A DNA stretch of 5,745 bases from JARIHD01 sp035629475 (lineage in GTDB: Bacteria > Patescibacteriota > Saccharimonadia > Saccharimonadales > UBA4665), in contig DASPHS010000027.1 in NCBI GenBank assembly GCA_035629475.1, positions 1-5,745 of the forward strand. Direction: 5' to 3'. Positions 1-5,235 of this stretch are shown here, one piece after another. Position numbers and translations under genes: made by a program. How positions within the stretch are numbered: position 1 is the first letter of the stretch; the number at the start of each line of letters is the position of its first letter. A model generated the notes under the pieces. The model worked only from the letters and a program-made list of their open reading frames with translations. It had not been told where the DNA came from and ran no database searches.

Positions 1-98
1 ACCACCCCTGGCAGGGCGGCTGCGCCCACCAGGAGAGCTTTGTGGCCGATGTGCAGCCAGAGGACGTGTTGGCCTCCTGCCTGTCACTCCTCAAGTAA
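1..98 (+). CDS. C-terminal end of an unidentified protein (5' truncated)
   Basis: An open frame enters from the left edge and ends at TAA (96-98), giving the last 31 residues from codon position 3. The tail reads HPWQGGCAHQ, then ESFVADVQPEDVL, then ASCLSLLK. It contains two Cys and a hydrophobic amphipathic end (PEDVLASCLSLL). The tail faintly resembles the closing helix of GT9 glycosyltransferases, where a Cys-rich stretch is followed by a 'PE-x-V' helix, but this is too short to assign a family. Codon use (GTG, GCC, CTC, GAG) matches the glycosyltransferase genes at the right end. No terminator hairpin follows in the 80 nt before the next gene. That the frame is coding is likely; its function is unknown. 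Confidence 0.6.
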   Translation, partial: HPWQGGCAHQESFVADVQPEDVLASCLSLLK

Positions 99-160
99 GG
101 CAAGGCACCGCTCCTGCATGACTTACACTTACCTGCTATTCATGGCGTAAATACATAAAA

Positions 161-171
161 TATGGTACGGT
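161..171 (+). promoter_or_regulatory. Possible -10 region of the 185-residue protein gene
   Basis: Two overlapping -10-like hexamers lie just before the ATG at 179. TATGGT (161-166) would leave a leader of only a few nucleotides. TACGGT (166-171) is preceded by TG plus one base (extended -10 style) and sits 7 nt from the ATG. No convincing -35 lies 16-18 bp upstream and no Shine-Dalgarno sequence is visible, so a leaderless or near-leaderless transcript is the simplest reading. This is weaker than the comparable sites on the - strand. Confidence 0.3.
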
Positions 172-178
172 ATTCTTT

Positions 179-736
179 ATGACAGAGATGCGCGTGACGT
201 ACCTTGAAGATGGTGAATGGCTGAGCGTAGCCACCAATGCCGATAGCTATGGCGACATGCTCAGCATGGCCCCACCTGAACATGAGGCCGTTATAGCCGC
301 CCCTAGCGATAACCCGGGCATTGGCAATACCATGGCCCGCGAAGTGAGTACGAGGGGTAATTTTAGGATTACCGCCCCCTACTATGCCTACCTGGAGGAC
401 TGGATGCTTGAACTGACCGGCGTGCCACGTCTGTATGACAACTTGCAGTTCGATGCCCTTGAGGCATTATTTGGTGGGCACGCAGTCGAGCACATACACC
501 GTTACCATGAACAATTCGGCGCCCGGCGTGAAAGCGTGGGTGATCTGCTGGCTACAGCAGCAGCCCATGGCCCCCACACGGCCACTGAAGCGTTAGGTAG
601 CTTCAAAAGCTATACGATGCGCACTGCGCCTGGCCTGAACGAGCGAACCAAAAACGCCCGCAAGCAATTACTCGCGGGCGCCCGCTACGACAGTGGCAAA
701 TTGCTTGTCGCGCGTTCAGTACTTATTGCAGACTAA
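179..736 (+). CDS. Hypothetical protein, 185 residues, family not recognised
   Basis: This is a complete frame from ATG 179 to TAA 734-736. I do not recognise the family. The protein looks soluble: there is no signal peptide or membrane segment. It has an acidic, beta-like N-terminal third (VTYLEDGEWLSVATNADSYG), a central stretch with aromatic residues (about 65-85, APYYAYLEDWMLELTG), a His-rich helix near 103-113 (HAVEHIHRYHEQFG) and a basic C-terminal tail (NERTKNARKQ onward). The HxHxxxH pattern could bind metal, but that is inference. No Shine-Dalgarno precedes the ATG; the internal ATG at 188 (Met4) has none either, so the upstream start is kept. The gene converges on the secreted hydrolase with a 1-bp gap between stop codons and no terminator hairpin. 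That the frame is a gene is likely because the opposite strand carries no competing frame and the spacing is tight. Confidence 0.75.
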   Translation: MTEMRVTYLEDGEWLSVATNADSYGDMLSMAPPEHEAVIAAPSDNPGIGNTMAREVSTRGNFRITAPYYAYLEDWMLELTGVPRLYDNLQFDALEALFGGHAVEHIHRYHEQFGARRESVGDLLATAAAHGPHTATEALGSFKSYTMRTAPGLNERTKNARKQLLAGARYDSGKLLVARSVLIAD

Positions 737-737
737 C

Positions 738-2174
738 TTAGTTACTCCAAGTAGCCGTATTGAACAGGTCTTGTAGGCCTGGTGAAACACCAAGCTCTAT
801 GTTGGCACCCGTAACGTAGTCTATACAGACTTTCTCGTCTTCAAAACACCAGAACAGTCGTGACCCGGCATCATTCGGATACCCGAAGCGGGCCGAAGAA
901 TCTGGCGTACGCCCACCCACAGTGGCAGCTGGCGCTTCACTGACTGGCGTGCCTGCCCAATCACTTGCACACTGCAGCGCCGTACGGCCATCTACGCACC
1001 AATCAGTCAGGTTCATTACCAAGACAGCTGGATAAACCGTTGGCGGTGGCGTATCGGTACAGTTAGTGCAGGCGTGTGGGAACGTAAGGTCCCGACCAAG
1101 CGCGTCCTGATTTGGCCCACTGGCGCCGTACCCATACCCGTCCCACATCGTGGGGTTGAACCGTAGGGTTATGGCACCGACCGTAAAGCTTTCGGGCGCC
1201 GGTGGCGCATTCAGCCAGGCAACGTACTTTGTAATAGCGTCGATGGTGTGGTTGCGTACCTGGCCATTGCTTTGCAGCACTTCATGCTTACAGTTGGCTG
1301 TACCTTGCGCAACAGGTTCACCAAACCAGCCACCAGACCGGTACCGTTGCTCACAGCTTACCGTCTTATCACCACCACCTTTATCTACATCAATCGTGTA
1401 GGCAGCATGTGCAGAAAGCGTCGTGACCAAGGTGTCATCATGTGGCTGCTCGCGGCGTGTCTCGCGGCCCTGGAAGTCGTAGTACACTTTTGTCACGTCA
1501 CCAGCGATAGTGCGTACCGTCGTGTCCGCTGGGAACTGCGGCAGCCGCGAAAGATGTGGTGAACCAGGTGTAAATGCTCCCCCAAGTGAGTTAGGGAAAA
1601 GCTGCAAGCCTGGCCAGAGCGTGGTACCAGCGTGTGGCGTACCAATGGTTACCACATGGTCTACTTGGTCAGCAATGGCGCGCTGTCCATCAGTTGACTG
1701 GCGACTGAGTGCGTCCCTGGCGACCAAACCACCCATGGAATAGCCAACGAGGACCACTTTACCCTTGCCGCCATTGTTTTGAGAAATACGTGACACGCAG
1801 TCAATGGTTTTGGCAAGGCGAGGCCCCATGCGTGGCACATCGACCCAGTTGATTGTTGCACTATAACCCCAGAAGTCATAGTCAAATGAGTGCGCAACTG
1901 CCACCCCAGGTATGTCATCAATCCGGCCAGCGAAGCTGTTGTTGTCAGATATCGAGCCCCAGTCCGTAGCATTGCCGTTGAAGCCATGTACCAGAATGAC
2001 GGGCACCTGTGTGCCAAAGTCTTTATTATTCAGCTGCGGCACATCAGCGTCACAATAGCCTGGCTTGCCCGGCGCTGCCGACACCGTAGCCGTTGGCAGC
2101 ACGGCAATAACCATTGCTACCACCATTACCAGCAAGGCTGCAAAGCTCTTTGCCGTTTGTATAGTTTTCACCAT
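738..2174 (-). CDS. Secreted alpha/beta-hydrolase (lipase/esterase-like) with Cys-rich C-terminal region
   Basis: This 478-residue protein carries a Sec signal peptide: basic N-terminus, hydrophobic core about 11-26, and a likely signal peptidase I site after VSA (33). The hydrolase domain spans about 55-322. PVILVHGFNG (58-67) supplies the oxyanion-hole HG. VGYSMGG (143-149) is the nucleophile elbow with Ser146. IGTPHAG (177-183) is the strand typical of triacylglycerol-lipase and PGAP1-like families. Asp246 or Asp247 (HDDTLV) is the likely acid, and His297 (CKHEVL) the likely catalytic base, as in actinobacterial-type secreted lipases. A C-terminal region (about 328-478) has six Cys (369, 372, 393, 402, 443, 450) and is not part of the catalytic fold; I do not recognise it. 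Ten Cys in all suggest disulfides outside the cell. The substrate is probably an ester or lipid, but this is not readable from sequence. The ATG is well supported by a GAGGGGGTGG ribosome binding site. The gene lies downstream of a membrane-protein gene with its own promoter. Confidence 0.9.
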   Translation of the reverse strand: MVKTIQTAKSFAALLVMVVAMVIAVLPTATVSAAPGKPGYCDADVPQLNNKDFGTQVPVILVHGFNGNATDWGSISDNNSFAGRIDDIPGVAVAHSFDYDFWGYSATINWVDVPRMGPRLAKTIDCVSRISQNNGGKGKVVLVGYSMGGLVARDALSRQSTDGQRAIADQVDHVVTIGTPHAGTTLWPGLQLFPNSLGGAFTPGSPHLSRLPQFPADTTVRTIAGDVTKVYYDFQGRETRREQPHDDTLVTTLSAHAAYTIDVDKGGGDKTVSCEQRYRSGGWFGEPVAQGTANCKHEVLQSNGQVRNHTIDAITKYVAWLNAPPAPESFTVGAITLRFNPTMWDGYGYGASGPNQDALGRDLTFPHACTNCTDTPPPTVYPAVLVMNLTDWCVDGRTALQCASDWAGTPVSEAPAATVGGRTPDSSARFGYPNDAGSRLFWCFEDEKVCIDYVTGANIELGVSPGLQDLFNTATWSN

Positions 2175-2177
2175 ATT

Positions 2178-2187
2178 CCACCCCCTC
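2178..2187 (-). promoter_or_regulatory. Strong ribosome binding site of the secreted hydrolase
   Basis: On the - strand the sequence reads GAGGGGGTGG, ending 3 nt before the ATG with the purine core about 6 nt away. It is G-richer than the AAGGAG sites of the glycosyltransferase genes. It fixes the start at 2174 and sets this gene apart from the leaderless-type genes on the same strand. Confidence 0.75.
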
Positions 2188-2203
2188 AGTTGTAAGTAAG
2201 CTC

Positions 2204-2233
2204 AGTATGGCAGGGCATGACGATAAACGTCAA
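2204..2233 (-). promoter_or_regulatory. Sigma70-type promoter of the secreted hydrolase
   Basis: On the - strand, TTGACG (2228-2233, 5 of 6 to the -35 consensus) is followed after 18 bp by CATACT (2204-2209, 4 of 6). A TG one base ahead of the -10 box (TGC-CATACT) adds an extended -10 element. The predicted transcript starts near 2197, giving a leader of about 23 nt that includes the ribosome binding site. The promoter lies in the 87-bp gap after the membrane-protein gene, so the hydrolase can be expressed on its own. Confidence 0.6.
2218..2232. repeat. Inverted repeat TGACG-N5-CGTCA over the -35 box (possible operator)
   Basis: Perfect 5-bp arms TGACG (2218-2222) and CGTCA (2228-2232) flank ATAAA. 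One arm overlaps the -35 hexamer of the hydrolase promoter, the position expected for a repressor site. The arms are short, so chance is possible. The loop is too small and the stem too weak for a terminator. Confidence 0.35.
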
Positions 2234-2261
2234 TAAAGCTATTTTCGTAATTTGTTATGTA

Positions 2262-2840
2262 CTATGGACGGAAGGTTATGGCCTCGAGTGCAGTGACCGT
2301 TGCGGGCATATTTACGGGGTCATCACAGTAGCCAATCACCTTTATATGCCCCTGTTCAGTCGGCACATAACTCAGGGCTTGCCCCTGGTACGGCGCATCC
2401 TGACCGCCTGCCCCCAACGCTGCATACTGGTAGAGCGTAAATGGCAGCGTGCCGTTTGTCGTCTGCATGGTGACCGTCGGGCTGGCAATAGTATTGACGG
2501 TATAGCCATCCGCCCGCAACCCTGACTGCACCTTGTCTAGCTCAGTCAGCACATCGGCCGTGCCGGCCTTGGATTCGACCGCCACAAAGCAGTCGCCGGA
2601 GTTCCAGAAAAGCGCCATGGAGGTGGCATTTGACGGCCCCTTGCGCCACTCGGGTGCAGCTGCACCGTCAAAACTGAACTGTGAAGCCGAGGGCTGCTTG
2701 GCCGCGGGCTTGTCTGTTTTCTTGTTGTCTGTAGCGGCGACTTTCACTATGAACATAGCCACTGCGGCGGCCAGCAATACCGCAATCAGCCCAAGCATGA
2801 ACAGGACTTTTCGATTTTTAAGGGCTGAGAATTGTTTCAC
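2262..2840 (-). CDS. Single-pass membrane-anchored protein with extracytoplasmic domain, function unknown
   Basis: This 192-residue protein starts with a GTG (2838-2840) directly after an in-frame TAA, so no longer N-terminus is possible. A basic N-terminus (KQFSALKNRK) precedes one hydrophobic helix, about 13-33. A Lys/Ala/Pro-rich linker (about 38-52, NKKTDKPAAKQPSAS) follows, then a domain of about 140 residues. The positive-inside rule puts this domain outside the cell. It has two Cys (84 and 172) that could form a disulfide, and no lipobox, LPXTG or catalytic motif. I do not recognise the fold. The basic residues before the helix favour the GTG over the next Met (15), which lies inside the membrane segment. 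A good promoter ends 8 nt before the GTG and no Shine-Dalgarno is visible, so translation is probably leaderless. The secreted hydrolase lies 87 bp downstream on the same strand, but any functional link is speculation. Confidence 0.8.
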   Translation of the reverse strand: MKQFSALKNRKVLFMLGLIAVLLAAAVAMFIVKVAATDNKKTDKPAAKQPSASQFSFDGAAAPEWRKGPSNATSMALFWNSGDCFVAVESKAGTADVLTELDKVQSGLRADGYTVNTIASPTVTMQTTNGTLPFTLYQYAALGAGGQDAPYQGQALSYVPTEQGHIKVIGYCDDPVNMPATVTALEAITFRP

Positions 2841-2848
2841 TTATGGTT

Positions 2849-2877
2849 ATCATAGCCCGCCCAATCAGCCCGGTCAA
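2849..2877 (-). promoter_or_regulatory. Sigma70-type promoter placed for a leaderless transcript (membrane protein)
   Basis: On the - strand, TTGACC (2872-2877, 5 of 6) and TATGAT (2849-2854, 5 of 6) are spaced by the optimal 17 bp. Only 8 nt separate the -10 box from the GTG start, so the mRNA should begin within 0-3 nt of the start codon. This is the best-matching promoter on the - strand. Confidence 0.75.
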
Positions 2878-2909
2878 ATAGACTCCTTACAATTAAGATA
2901 GCTGCTTTT

Positions 2910-2938
2910 TTGACATCAGGGGTAACCTAGCGTACTAT
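2910..2938 (+). promoter_or_regulatory. Consensus sigma70-type promoter of the small gene
   Basis: A perfect TTGACA (2910-2915) preceded by a T-tract is followed after exactly 17 bp by TACTAT (2933-2938, 4 of 6). Transcription should start near 2945, about 24 nt before the ATG at 2969. The promoter stands back to back with that of the membrane protein; the two -35 boxes are 32 bp apart, so one regulator could act on both. Confidence 0.7.
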
Positions 2939-2968
2939 CCGGGCAACTGAGTAATACATAGGCAAAGT

Positions 2969-3106
2969 ATGTGGCCCACTAAAGACATTCCAGCAGATTA
3001 CCTGAAACTCGCAACGAAGCTCGTCAACCAAGAGAGCGTCACGGAACGAGAGTTCGTATTGAATCTACTTTTGACGGAATCTTTACGGCCAAATGCGTCA
3101 ATCTAA
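2969..3106 (+). CDS. Small protein, 45 residues, unknown function
   Basis: The frame runs from ATG 2969 to TAA 3104-3106. The protein begins MWPTKDIPADYLKL, continues through ATKLVNQESVTEREF and ends VLNLLLTESLRPNASI. It is predicted to be mostly helical, with a Leu-rich second helix; it has no Cys, no signal peptide and no membrane span. I do not recognise it. Support comes from context: a near-consensus promoter ends 30 nt upstream, a weak TAGG ribosome binding motif (2959-2962) lies 6 nt from the ATG, the frame fills the gap between flanking genes, and its stop overlaps the stop of the convergent Nudix gene by 4 nt (CTAA read both ways). It could be a small regulatory or toxin/antitoxin-like protein, but no partner gene is evident. 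The RNA itself might instead be the functional product. Confidence 0.55.
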   Translation: MWPTKDIPADYLKLATKLVNQESVTEREFVLNLLLTESLRPNASI

Positions 3107-3597
3107 CCGGCAGCGATGTAGCCGGCTGCAATAAAGAATTCCCTGCCGCCCGGGACCAATTCCACAGCCTTCAATTCGGCCTCATCGAACCAGCGCAGCT
3201 CCACCAGGTCGTCATTAGGACTTACTTGGATGACCTGGGCAGGTTGTGATAAGCGCGCCTCAAAACGGTTAAATACCATGTTGCACCAGACCTTCTCACC
3301 AGAAGAAAGCATCTTTGGTGACTCCCCTTTGTCCACGAAGGGCAGCAGTCGCATTGGTGTGTCCGACAAATCAACGCCGACTTCTTCCAGTGCCTCGCGC
3401 CGGGCTGCCTGCTCCAACGTTTCACCTTCATCAATACCGCCACCGGGAATGTGCCAGGCATCAGGGTACACGCCGCCCTTGCCCGGGTCTTTACGGCCCA
3501 TGAGAATTTTATTGTCAGCACTGATAATAACGACAGAGGCTATGGGCCGGTGTATTTCGCGAAGATTTTCAGGATTGTGCAGTGAAGGCTGTTGCAT
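3103..3597 (-). CDS. Nudix hydrolase
   Basis: This 164-residue protein has a complete Nudix box, GX5EX7REUXEEXGU, at residues 53-75: Gly53, Glu59, Arg67-Glu68, Glu71-Glu72, Gly74 and Val75. The Glu residues bind the Mg or Mn that hydrolyses a nucleoside diphosphate linked to another moiety (X). The domain starts with the strand ASVVIISADNKILMGRK (20-36). The stretch DPGKGGVYPDAWHIPGGG (37-54) resembles small NTP- or sugar-nucleotide-cleaving members, and ELRWFDEAEL near the C-terminus is the usual closing element. No extra domain is present, and the length is normal for the family. The substrate cannot be read from sequence; nucleotide sanitation (8-oxo-dGTP type) or sugar-nucleotide turnover are both possible. 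It lies 45 bp downstream of the PEBP-like gene on the same strand. The ATG has no Shine-Dalgarno but is preceded by a -10 box at leaderless spacing. Confidence 0.93.
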   Translation of the reverse strand: MQQPSLHNPENLREIHRPIASVVIISADNKILMGRKDPGKGGVYPDAWHIPGGGIDEGETLEQAARREALEEVGVDLSDTPMRLLPFVDKGESPKMLSSGEKVWCNMVFNRFEARLSQPAQVIQVSPNDDLVELRWFDEAELKAVELVPGGREFFIAAGYIAAG

Positions 3598-3603
3598 GTC
3601 TTA

Positions 3604-3609
3604 ACTATA
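3604..3609 (-). promoter_or_regulatory. -10 box at leaderless spacing, Nudix gene
   Basis: On the - strand TATAGT (5 of 6 to TATAAT) is followed by exactly 6 nt (TAAGAC) and then the ATG, so standard promoter geometry puts +1 on the A of the start codon. No good -35 is visible 16-18 bp upstream (CACCTG at 17 bp is poor). No Shine-Dalgarno fits between. Confidence 0.55.
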
Positions 3610-3642
3610 CCTTATGGACGATAGGACAGGTGCGGGCAATGG

Positions 3643-4098
3643 CTATGCAGCGGCAGGGCTGGTGCAAATACCAGTTAACACCGCCTGGTCAATAACATGC
3701 CCCTCCATAGCGGGCAGCACTGCCTTCTTGTCGGATTCTGCCGGTAGATCAAGCAAAGCGTCCAGTGCATACAGCGTGAACTTGTAGTGGTGCACACCCG
3801 TGAAGTACTTGGGGTTCGGCCCCTCGTAAGGATGCGTGCCGCCGTTGGCCAGGCCTTCCACGCTGTCGAGGGGCACCTTGCCAGCAATCACCTGAGTGGT
3901 AGTGGGTGGAATATTGAATACCAGCCAGTGCGTCCACGGCTCAGGCTCAGCGTCCAGGTCTTCGACCAGCAGCACCAGACTTTTGGCATCCATGGGTGTG
4001 CCGCTCCACTGGAGAGGCGGATTGCTATTCGCGCCTTTGCCGGTATATTCAGCGGGTATTTCTGTTCCTTCGGTGAATGCGGGGCTGGTAAGTTTCAT
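3643..4098 (-). CDS. YbhB/YbcL family (Raf kinase inhibitor-like, PEBP) protein
   Basis: This 151-residue protein of the phosphatidylethanolamine-binding-protein superfamily has the bacterial signature elements in order: the opening MKLTSPAF, a NSNPPLQWSG segment (24-33) for 'N-P-x-L-x-W', SLVLLVEDLDA (40-50), THWLVFNIP (56-64), and HPYEGPNP (89-96) followed by HHYKFTLYALD (103-113). These surround the conserved anion/ligand pocket, built from Asp47/Asp49, His57 and Tyr91 to Pro94. The usual 'DPDAP' is DLDAE here, a mild departure. Bacterial members are cytosolic or periplasmic; this one has no signal peptide, and their physiological role is poorly defined. The start chosen is Met9 of the longest frame (ATG 4096-4098), because family members start at this point and a -10 box sits 6 nt ahead; the upstream ATG at 4120-4122 adds eight unconserved residues and lies upstream of that box. 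The Nudix gene follows after 45 bp. Confidence 0.92.
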   Translation of the reverse strand: MKLTSPAFTEGTEIPAEYTGKGANSNPPLQWSGTPMDAKSLVLLVEDLDAEPEPWTHWLVFNIPPTTTQVIAGKVPLDSVEGLANGGTHPYEGPNPKYFTGVHHYKFTLYALDALLDLPAESDKKAVLPAMEGHVIDQAVLTGICTSPAAA

Positions 4099-4104
4099 GC
4101 TTTC

Positions 4105-4110
4105 AGTATG
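4105..4110 (-). promoter_or_regulatory. -10 box at leaderless spacing, PEBP-like gene
   Basis: On the - strand CATACT (4 of 6, the same hexamer as the hydrolase promoter) is followed by 6 nt (GAAAGC) and the ATG at 4098, which places +1 on the start codon. No strong -35 is seen 17 bp upstream. There is no Shine-Dalgarno. The site supports the shorter start for this gene. Confidence 0.45.
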
Positions 4111-4188
4111 CGCCGGGCCCATTTGCAGTTCTGTAAGAAATGTGACAGCGATACTGCCGTTGCTGCCGTTTACTGGTTGGTATCAGCA

Positions 4189-4195
4189 AAAGGAG
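4189..4195 (+). promoter_or_regulatory. Ribosome binding site AAAGGAG of the GT9 gene
   Basis: AAAGGAG lies 8 nt before the ATG at 4204, close to ideal. It decides the start of the glycosyltransferase, whose frame stays open for another 417 nt upstream, antisense to the PEBP-like gene. A promoter must lie in 4099-4188, but only weak -10-like hexamers (GATACT at 4150, TTTACT at 4169) are seen and none has a matching -35. Confidence 0.85.
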
Positions 4196-4203
4196 TCCGT
4201 ACT

Positions 4204-5235
4204 ATGTCCCAACCAACGACTGCCAAGTCCATCCTGCTTCAGCAGCACATATCCACGATTGCCATCTGGCGGCCCCTTAAATTCGGCGACTTTTTGGTGA
4301 CCGTACCCGCCCTGAAGGCCCTGCGCGCAGCCTTCCCCAAAGCCACCATCGACTACATTGGCCTGCCCCTCACCGAACGCCTGGCTGCACGCTACGATGC
4401 CTACATCGACAACTATGTAATGTTTCCTGGCCTGCCCGGCCTGCCCGAGCGAGAGTGGCAGCCCGATGCGGTTATCAGGTTCTTTACGGCCATGCAGCAC
4501 CGCCAATACGACCTGCTACTCCAGCTGCAGGGTAATGGCAGCGTAGTCAATCATTTTATCCCGTTGTGCGGCGCTAAGATTACTGCCGGCTTTACCAGTG
4601 CCGGCGCACCCGCACCCAGTGAGTTCTTTATGACATATCCGGAAGGCACCCACGAGATAACCAAGCAGCTGCAATTGCTGGCGTTCCTGGGCATACCTAC
4701 CCCTAGCGACGCCATGGAGTTCCCTGTCCGCCCCGAGGACATTACCACCCTGCACACCCTGCCTGAAGCCCAGGGCCTGGGAACGGATTACATCTGCATC
4801 CATCCCGGTGGCGTCTCGGGCGGCCGATGGGAACCTAAGTACTTTGCGGCAGTGGCCGACACCCTGAGCAGCGAAGGCTACCAAATTGTCCTGACGGGCA
4901 CCGAACAGGAAAAGTCCACTATCACGCAAGTACAGCAGCACATGCGTTCGCCAGCAGTGGACTTGACAGGCAAAACCGAGGTCGGCCAGCTCGCCGCCCT
5001 GCTGCAGCAAAGCCGCCTGTACATTGGCAACGATACCGGACCTTCACACATGGCAGTCGCGCTCGGAACACCGAGCGTGACCATCTTTACCACTGCCGAC
5101 CCCGTACGCTGGGCACCGCTGGATGCCACGCTCCACCCCATTATTCCCAGCAGTAAAGCCACCCCGCAAACAGTCATCCGTGCCGCACAGCAACTTTTAG
5201 CAACAAGGAGAACAATACATGCAAGCAACATCTAG
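4204..5235 (+). CDS. Glycosyltransferase family 9 (heptosyltransferase-like) protein
   Basis: This 343-residue protein has the two Rossmann-like halves of the GT-B fold. In the N-terminal acceptor half, IWRPLKFGDFLVTVPALKAL (21-40) is the GT9 'R-x-G-D-x-L-x-x-P-x-L-x-x-L' signature with Gly28-Asp29, followed by the strand ATIDYIG. In the C-terminal donor half, ICIHPGGVSGGRWEPKYF (197-214), IVLTGTEQEK (228-237) and VDLTGKTEVGQLAALL (252-267) come before the nucleotide-sugar binding motif YIGNDTGPSHMAVALGTP (273-290). This last block is typical of ADP-heptose:LPS heptosyltransferase relatives. It transfers a sugar from a nucleotide donor to a surface glycan acceptor; the true sugar is unknown, and ADP-heptose should not be assumed outside Gram-negatives. 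It is cytosolic or membrane-peripheral with no signal peptide. The ATG at 4204 is set by AAAGGAG. The next glycosyltransferase starts inside its last codons, so the two are translated from one mRNA. Confidence 0.92.
   Translation: MSQPTTAKSILLQQHISTIAIWRPLKFGDFLVTVPALKALRAAFPKATIDYIGLPLTERLAARYDAYIDNYVMFPGLPGLPEREWQPDAVIRFFTAMQHRQYDLLLQLQGNGSVVNHFIPLCGAKITAGFTSAGAPAPSEFFMTYPEGTHEITKQLQLLAFLGIPTPSDAMEFPVRPEDITTLHTLPEAQGLGTDYICIHPGGVSGGRWEPKYFAAVADTLSSEGYQIVLTGTEQEKSTITQVQQHMRSPAVDLTGKTEVGQLAALLQQSRLYIGNDTGPSHMAVALGTPSVTIFTTADPVRWAPLDATLHPIIPSSKATPQTVIRAAQQLLATRRTIHASNI
5205..5210 (+). promoter_or_regulatory. Ribosome binding site AAGGAG of the GT4-like gene
   Basis: AAGGAG, inside the 3' end of the GT9 gene, lies 8 nt before the ATG at 5219, the same spacing as the upstream gene. 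It shows the downstream gene is initiated independently on a shared transcript. Confidence 0.85.

Noticed and set aside
732..744. TAAC-TTA-GTTA repeat between the convergent stops as a terminator
   Set aside because: The stem is only four AT-rich base pairs with no following T-run.
1150..1743. Several open frames on the + strand opposite the hydrolase
   Set aside because: They mirror the hydrolase codons, have no ribosome binding sites and show no domain; the - strand frame contains the full catalytic motifs.
2820..2855. 11-codon leader peptide (ATG within the -10 box) overlapping the membrane-protein start
   Set aside because: Its ATG lies inside the predicted -10 hexamer and would not be transcribed from that promoter; it has no ribosome binding site.
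2893..2915. T-run after AGATAGCTGC as a Rho-independent terminator
   Set aside because: No GC-rich stem precedes the T-tract. The Ts overlap the -35 box of the small gene's promoter.
4099..4122. Upstream ATG adding eight residues to the PEBP-like protein
   Set aside because: The extra residues are not part of the family, and the -10-like box at 4105-4110 lies inside this stretch, so it would be upstream of the transcript start.
4123..4174. Promoter for the GT9 gene (TTGCAG at 4123 with GATACT at 4150, or GTGACA at 4142 with TTTACT at 4169)
   Set aside because: Both pairs have 21-bp spacers, too long for sigma70, so neither is listed as a feature although a promoter must lie in this gap.
3787..4203. 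Open upstream extension of the GT9 frame (139 more codons)
   Set aside because: It is antisense to the conserved PEBP-like gene, lacks GT9 similarity and has no ribosome binding site. The AAAGGAG at 4189-4195 and the family N-terminus fix the start at 4204.
4516..5010. Long open frame on the - strand opposite the GT9 gene
   Set aside because: It is a shadow frame of the conserved GT9 coding sequence with no start signals or recognisable domain.
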